A stretch of 64,000 bases of DNA. It comes from Terriglobia bacterium (GTDB lineage Bacteria; Acidobacteriota; Terriglobia; Bryobacterales; Bryobacteraceae). Position numbers and translations under genes: made by a program. The stretch is from the NCBI GenBank assembly GCA_021324615.1, contig JAJPIT010000099.1, positions 20,890 to 84,889 on the forward strand, in the 5' to 3' direction. The notes under the pieces are model-generated. The model was given only the letters and a program-made list of their open reading frames with translations. It was not told where the DNA came from and ran no database searches. Shown one piece after another: positions 60,223 through 64,000 of this stretch (the first letter of the stretch is position 1; each line of letters begins with the position of its first letter).

Positions 60223-61980
60223 ATGACCCGAGTTTGGCTGCTCCCGGCCTTGTCGCTGGCGCTCGCCGCGCAGGACCGCACCATGTTCCCGCCAGTCCGC
60301 GGCACCCGGCAAATGATCGGCGCCGGAAACAGCATGGAGGTCGAGGCCGGATACCGCATCCTGGAGCAGGGCGGCAACGCAGTCGATGCCGGCGTCGCGG
60401 CCACCCTGGCCGCCACCGTCACCGAGCAGGACCACATCGGCCTCGGCGGCGAGGCCCCCATCCTGATCAAGATGAAGGGCCAGCCCGTGGTCGCCATCAG
60501 CGGCGTCGGCGTCGCCCCCGCCAAGGCCACCCCCGAATTTTATCAGCACCGCAAACCGGAGCCCTGGGAAGACCCCAACCACTTCCCGCCCATCCCCTCA
60601 GCCGGACCGCTGGCGGCGATCACGCCCGGCACCGTCGATGCTCTCCTGGTGGCGCTCGAAAAATTCGGAACCATGAGCTTCGCGCAGGTCGCCCAGCCCG
60701 CCATTGAGCGCGCCGAGGCCTTCCCCGCGCCCGAAATTTACACCCAGATCCTCGGCCAGAACGCCAACATCGTCGCGCTGTGGCCGTCATCGAAGAATTT
60801 TTTCCTGCCCACTGGAGCCGTTCCCAAACCCGGCGAAATCGTGCACATGCCGGATCTGGCCCGCACTTTGCGCCAGATGGCCGCCGTCGAAGCGCACGCG
60901 CGCGGCAACCGCGCCGCCAAAATTCGCGCCATCCACGATTTCTTTTATAAAGGCGATCTGGCCAAACGCATCGTCGCCGGCGATCAGGCCGCCGGCGGAA
61001 TTTTTTCCGAATCGGACCTGGCCAATTTCCACGCCGAAATCGATCAGCCGCGCAGCACCACCTACCGCGGCTACACCATCTACAAGCCCGGATTTTGGAC
61101 CCAGGGCCCGGTGATGCTCGAGGCTCTCAATATTCTCGAAGGCTTCGACCTGAAAGCCATGGGCCACAACAGCCCGCGCTATCTCCACACGGTTCTTGAA
61201 GCCGTGAAGCTTGCCTTCGCTGACCGCGACCGCTACTACGGCGATCCGAAATTCAGCAAAATTCCGGAGGAAACGCTGCTGTCAAAATCCTACGCGGCCC
61301 AGCGGCGGAAGCTGATCGATCCGGATCACGCCTCGCTCGAAAGCCGTCCAGGCGATCTCGGCGCCTCCGCGCCGGCTACCGGCGAGCGCGGTCCCAGCCG
61401 CGGAAAGGATACCACCTGCGTCGACGTCGTGGACAAATTCGGCAACGCCTTTTCAGAAACCCCCAGCGGCGCGTGGCTGCCGTCGGTGATCGCCGGCGAC
61501 ACCGGCATCCCCCTTTCCGTGCGCATGGAGTCCTTCGTCTTGACCCCGGGCCACGCCAACCAGCTCGCGCCGGGAAAACGCCCCCGCGTGACCCTCAGCC
61601 CGACTCTGGTCACCAAGGACGATCAACTCTATATCGTCATGTCCACGCCCGGCGGCGATAATCAGGATCAGGCCTTGTTGCAGGTGCTGCTCAACATGCT
61701 CGACTTCGGAATGAGCCCGCAGCAGGCCGCCGAAGCTCCCCGTTTCCAGACCGACGCCTTTTACGCCAGCTTCGGCTTTCACGAGTTTTTGCCCGGACAG
61801 GTGAGCCTGGAAGGACGCATCCCGCTCGACACCGCCAAAAAACTTCAGGCCATGGGTCATAAAGTCCAGCTTGGCGGCGACTGGAGCAATCTCTCCTCGC
61901 CGGTGGTGATCCTGGTCAAGGACGGCGTCCTCAACGGCGCCGCCGACCCTCGCCGCGGCCGCTTCATCTTCGGGAGATAG
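60223..61980 (+). CDS. ggt: Gamma-glutamyltransferase (exported)
   Basis: 585-residue N-terminal-nucleophile hydrolase cleaving gamma-glutamyl bonds, for example of glutathione. The signal peptide is TRVWLLPALSLALAAQ. The large-subunit blocks EAGYRILEQGGNAVDAGVAA, HIGLGGEAPILIKMKG and ITPGTVDALLVALEKFGTMS are conserved. Autoprocessing should occur before the first Thr of DTTCVDVVDKFGN, where the usual TTH is TTC. LAPGKRPRVTLSPTLVTKDD and STPGGDNQDQALLQVLLNML are typical small-subunit blocks. It has full family length and is distinct from the signal-less homologue at 29908. It stands alone, 42 bp after the methyltransferase gene. Confidence 0.93.
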   Translation: MTRVWLLPALSLALAAQDRTMFPPVRGTRQMIGAGNSMEVEAGYRILEQGGNAVDAGVAATLAATVTEQDHIGLGGEAPILIKMKGQPVVAISGVGVAPAKATPEFYQHRKPEPWEDPNHFPPIPSAGPLAAITPGTVDALLVALEKFGTMSFAQVAQPAIERAEAFPAPEIYTQILGQNANIVALWPSSKNFFLPTGAVPKPGEIVHMPDLARTLRQMAAVEAHARGNRAAKIRAIHDFFYKGDLAKRIVAGDQAAGGIFSESDLANFHAEIDQPRSTTYRGYTIYKPGFWTQGPVMLEALNILEGFDLKAMGHNSPRYLHTVLEAVKLAFADRDRYYGDPKFSKIPEETLLSKSYAAQRRKLIDPDHASLESRPGDLGASAPATGERGPSRGKDTTCVDVVDKFGNAFSETPSGAWLPSVIAGDTGIPLSVRMESFVLTPGHANQLAPGKRPRVTLSPTLVTKDDQLYIVMSTPGGDNQDQALLQVLLNMLDFGMSPQQAAEAPRFQTDAFYASFGFHEFLPGQVSLEGRIPLDTAKKLQAMGHKVQLGGDWSNLSSPVVILVKDGVLNGAADPRRGRFIFGR

Positions 61981-62012
61981 CGGTTTGCAAGCGTCCGTTA
62001 AAATAAAGCCAG

Positions 62013-62648
62013 ATGGGACGATGTTGTCTTCTCTTCGCCGCGGCGATCGCGCTGTACGCCGAAACGCCCGACACCTCGCGGATCCTCAAAAACGTCGAGG
62101 ATCACTATAATCACATCCAGACCCTCCAGGTCGCCTTCACCGAACGCTACACCGGCCAGGGCCGCACCACCAATGAAAAAGGCGAATTATTCCTCCGCAA
62201 GCCGGGAAAAATGCGCTGGCAATACTCCGTCCCGCCCGGCGAGCTTTACATTTCCGACGGCAAATATCTCTACGGCTATCATCCGCGCGACAACCGCGCC
62301 GAACGATCCTCGATCAAGGTGATGGACGACATGCGCGGGCCGCTCGCGTTTCTGCTCGGCCGCCTCAATTTCGCGGACGATTTCAAAGAATTTCACACCA
62401 TGCCCGATCGCGGCAGCCCCGACGTCTTCATTACCGCCATCCCCAAATCCGGCAAGCTGCCTTACAGCGAAGTGCAGTTCCTGGTCTCGCCGGATTCCGT
62501 GATTCACTGGCTGCTCGTAAAGGAGCAGGACGGGTCCAGCCTCGAATTCACCTTCGAAGGCGAAAAGAAAAATCCGCCGATTCCGGATTCGATGTTCAAA
62601 TTCACGCCGCCGCCGGGAACCGAATACGTCGACTCGGCCAAACCGTGA
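62013..62648 (+). CDS. lolA: Outer-membrane lipoprotein carrier LolA
   Basis: 211-residue periplasmic chaperone taking lipoproteins from LolCDE to the outer membrane. The signal peptide is GRCCLLFAAAIALYAE. ILKNVEDHYNHIQTLQVAFT, GELFLRKPGKMRWQYSVPPG and ELYISDGKYLYGYHPRDNRA are the family core (the RPxxMRW motif is conserved), and PLAFLLGRLNFADDF corresponds to the mid-region helix. The C-terminus VQFLVSPDSVIHWLLVKEQD completes the open barrel. It shows that the organism has a Lol pathway and an outer membrane. It lies 32 bp after ggt, same strand. Confidence 0.9.
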   Translation: MGRCCLLFAAAIALYAETPDTSRILKNVEDHYNHIQTLQVAFTERYTGQGRTTNEKGELFLRKPGKMRWQYSVPPGELYISDGKYLYGYHPRDNRAERSSIKVMDDMRGPLAFLLGRLNFADDFKEFHTMPDRGSPDVFITAIPKSGKLPYSEVQFLVSPDSVIHWLLVKEQDGSSLEFTFEGEKKNPPIPDSMFKFTPPPGTEYVDSAKP

Positions 62649-62712
62649 CGGCGGCCGGAACGCCGCCGCTTGCCGACAACACCCACCGGAACGTGGTGCT
62701 ATAGTGAGCCTC

Positions 62713-62717
62713 AGGAG
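62713..62717 (+). promoter_or_regulatory. Shine-Dalgarno fixing the hppD start
   Basis: AGGAG at 62713-62717 lies six bases before ATG 62724. It supports that start over the in-frame ATG at 62670, whose 18 extra residues would lie directly after lolA. Confidence 0.7.
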
Positions 62718-62723
62718 CGAGCC

Positions 62724-63854
62724 ATGCACGTCACCGAGGATGTCAAAACCCGCCAGGACCCCACGGATTTTCTGCCCATCCATGCCATCGATCATGTCGA
62801 ATTCTGGGTGGGCAACGCCCGCCAGGCGGCCCATTTCTACCGCTCCGCCTTCGGCATGAGGCTGACCGCCTACAGCGGTCCGGAAACCGGGGTTCGCGAC
62901 CGCGCCAGCTACGTGCTGGAGCAGGAAAAAATCCGCTTCGTTCTGACCACGGCGCTGGCGCCGGAACACCCCATCGCCGATCACGTCCGGCTGCACGGCG
63001 ACGGCGTGCGCGATATCGCCTTCACGGTCGACGACGCCGCCGCGGCTTATCGCGAAACCACCCGCCGCGGAGCGCGCCCGGTGCGCGAGCCTTTCACGGT
63101 GAGCGACGAATCCGGTCAGGCGCGCCTGGCCTCCATCGCCACTTACGGCGACACCATCCATACCTTCGTCGAGCGGCGCAGCTACCGCGGCGTCTTTCTG
63201 CCGGGCTACCGCGCCGTGGAAGCACCGGACACGGTCGCGCGGCCCGCCGGCCTCAAATACATCGATCACATCGTGGGCAACGTCGGCTGGAACCAGATGA
63301 ACGCCTGGGTGCGATTCTATGAAGATGTCATGGGCTTCCGGCTCTACCAGACCTTCGACGATAAGGACATCTCCACCGAGTATTCCGCGTTGATGTCCAA
63401 GGTGATGGCCAACGGGAACGGCCGCATCAAATTTCCCATCAACGAGCCGGCTACGGGACGGAAAAAATCCCAGATTGAGGAATATCTCGAATTCTACAAA
63501 GGACCCGGCGTGCAGCACATCGCCCTGGGCACCGCCGACATTCTCGACACCGTTTCCCGTCTGCGCGATCAGGGCGTCGAATTCCTGCGCGTGCCCGGCG
63601 CCTATTACCGCGATCTGGCGGCCCGCGTCGGCCGCATCGACGAACCCATCGAACAACTCGAAAAACTCGGAGTGCTGGTGGACCGCGACGATGAAGGCTA
63701 CATGCTGCAAATCTTCACCAGGCCGGTGGTGGACCGTCCCACGCTGTTCTACGAAGTGATCCAGCGCAAAGGCAGCCGCGGCTTCGGAAAGGGAAATTTT
63801 AAGGCGCTGTTTGAAGCCATCGAGCGGGAGCAGGCCCTGCGCGGCAATCTGTAG
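62724..63854 (+). CDS. hppD: 4-hydroxyphenylpyruvate dioxygenase
   Basis: 376-residue Fe(II) enzyme of the vicinal-oxygen-chelate fold converting 4-hydroxyphenylpyruvate to homogentisate in tyrosine breakdown. The N-terminal half has AIDHVEFWVGNARQAAHFYR. The C-terminal catalytic half has iron ligands His in YIDHIVGNVG (~residue 181), His in GVQHIALGT (~265) and Glu in LFYEVIQRKGSRGFGKGNFK (~345), together with EEYLEFYKGPG. PTLFYEVIQRKG is the HPPD signature. The start is ATG 62724. No homogentisate dioxygenase follows before the window ends; the 146 bp after the gene carry possible insertion-element repeats. Confidence 0.96.
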   Translation: MHVTEDVKTRQDPTDFLPIHAIDHVEFWVGNARQAAHFYRSAFGMRLTAYSGPETGVRDRASYVLEQEKIRFVLTTALAPEHPIADHVRLHGDGVRDIAFTVDDAAAAYRETTRRGARPVREPFTVSDESGQARLASIATYGDTIHTFVERRSYRGVFLPGYRAVEAPDTVARPAGLKYIDHIVGNVGWNQMNAWVRFYEDVMGFRLYQTFDDKDISTEYSALMSKVMANGNGRIKFPINEPATGRKKSQIEEYLEFYKGPGVQHIALGTADILDTVSRLRDQGVEFLRVPGAYYRDLAARVGRIDEPIEQLEKLGVLVDRDDEGYMLQIFTRPVVDRPTLFYEVIQRKGSRGFGKGNFKALFEAIEREQALRGNL

Positions 63855-63900
63855 GACCGGTCTCTTATCCCGCACCAGGCCCGCCGGCCAGCATGTTGTA

Positions 63901-63942
63901 GGCCAGCGATAATGTCCGGTTAACAGGCCAGCGATTCTGTCA
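63901..63942. repeat. Direct repeat, possible insertion-sequence terminus
   Basis: GGCCAGCGATAATGTCC (63901-63917) and GGCCAGCGATTCTGTCA (63926-63942) share the GGCCAGCGAT core and TGTC, 25 bases apart. A TGTTGTA precedes the first copy. Multiple short GCGATAATGTCC-like repeats at the ends are a feature of IS21-type elements, so this may be one end of an element extending beyond the window. No transposase is seen inside the window. Confidence 0.4.
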
Positions 63943-63956
63943 CCGTTTTCATGAAT

Positions 63957-63973
63957 CGGGGACTCGGTCCCCG
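63957..63973. other. Short hairpin near the right edge
   Basis: CGGGGA (63957-63962) pairs with TCCCCG (63968-63973) around a 5-base loop, just after the direct repeats. It could be a terminator for hppD or a part of the putative element's end. Nothing further can be said from the 27 remaining bases. Confidence 0.35.
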
Positions 63974-64000
63974 AACCCCTGGGATTTATCGCATGGCGCC

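Overview
The window is a GC-rich (roughly two-thirds G+C), densely coding bacterial chromosome segment with about fifty genes on both strands and short intergenic gaps. It has Gram-negative features: LolA, a DUF481-type outer-membrane barrel, lipoproteins, and a periplasmic-glucan synthase with an exporter. It also has a polar flagellum locus (FlhA-FlhF-FliA) and several families that are expanded in Acidobacteriota, such as the regulator with an N-terminal winged-helix-like domain plus TPRs, the FecR/WG-rich secreted protein and EpsI. My best inference is a free-living, motile soil or sediment Acidobacteriota (Bryobacter/Solibacter-like). No rRNA, tRNA or CRISPR was seen.

Layout. 1-2496: minus-strand operon of an M61 peptidase (cut by the window edge), a DinB-like protein and an epoxide-hydrolase-like enzyme, joined by ATGA overlaps. 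2559-4289: a small exported protein and a DUF481 barrel. 4282-7737: acetate kinase and phosphoketolase, an ATP-yielding acetyl-phosphate branch. 7787-9671: a membrane protein with a RodZ-like C-terminal domain, a TPR protein and a possible small ORF. 9738-14435: a small protein, GlnE and a 14-TM drug-efflux MFS protein. 14575-19739: flagellar block flhA-flhF-fliA-fliN-like-DUF2802, followed by a hybrid sensor kinase (19857-21743).

21798-26282: methyltransferase, topoisomerase I and DprA. 26334-27869: two small hypotheticals and an EpsI protein without a visible exosortase. 27915-31467: operon of two tandem-duplicated serine hydrolases and a gamma-glutamyltransferase homologue. 31514-32890: persulfide-dioxygenase/double-rhodanese fusion. 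32874-35179: hfq-hflX-pgsA. 35325-37607: a probable heteromeric acyl-CoA dehydrogenase pair. 38352-42603: PEP carboxykinase, a sugar nucleotidyltransferase, RpiB and a class III CoA-transferase. 42740-44644: a FecR-domain WG-rich secreted protein with RPEMN repeats. 44665-46843: a response regulator, a small membrane protein and the winged-helix/TPR regulator.

47179-58551 is the most striking region. It holds a small ECF-like sigma factor, a previously easily missed 54-residue membrane protein, a 2896-residue cyclic beta-glucan synthase and, one base later, an ABC exporter half-transporter. A motif of the form AACGGGnAnnTTCnGCA occurs twice in the divergent region before the sigma gene. A gapped copy lies between the sigma gene and the membrane-protein/glucan-synthase genes, which suggests a self-contained, sigma-controlled envelope-glucan module. 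After a 12-bp hairpin terminator come a YciE/DUF892 ferritin-like protein, a lipoprotein, a TrmH-type RNA methyltransferase, a second gamma-glutamyltransferase, LolA and 4-hydroxyphenylpyruvate dioxygenase. The right edge carries two direct repeats that look like the terminus of an insertion element.
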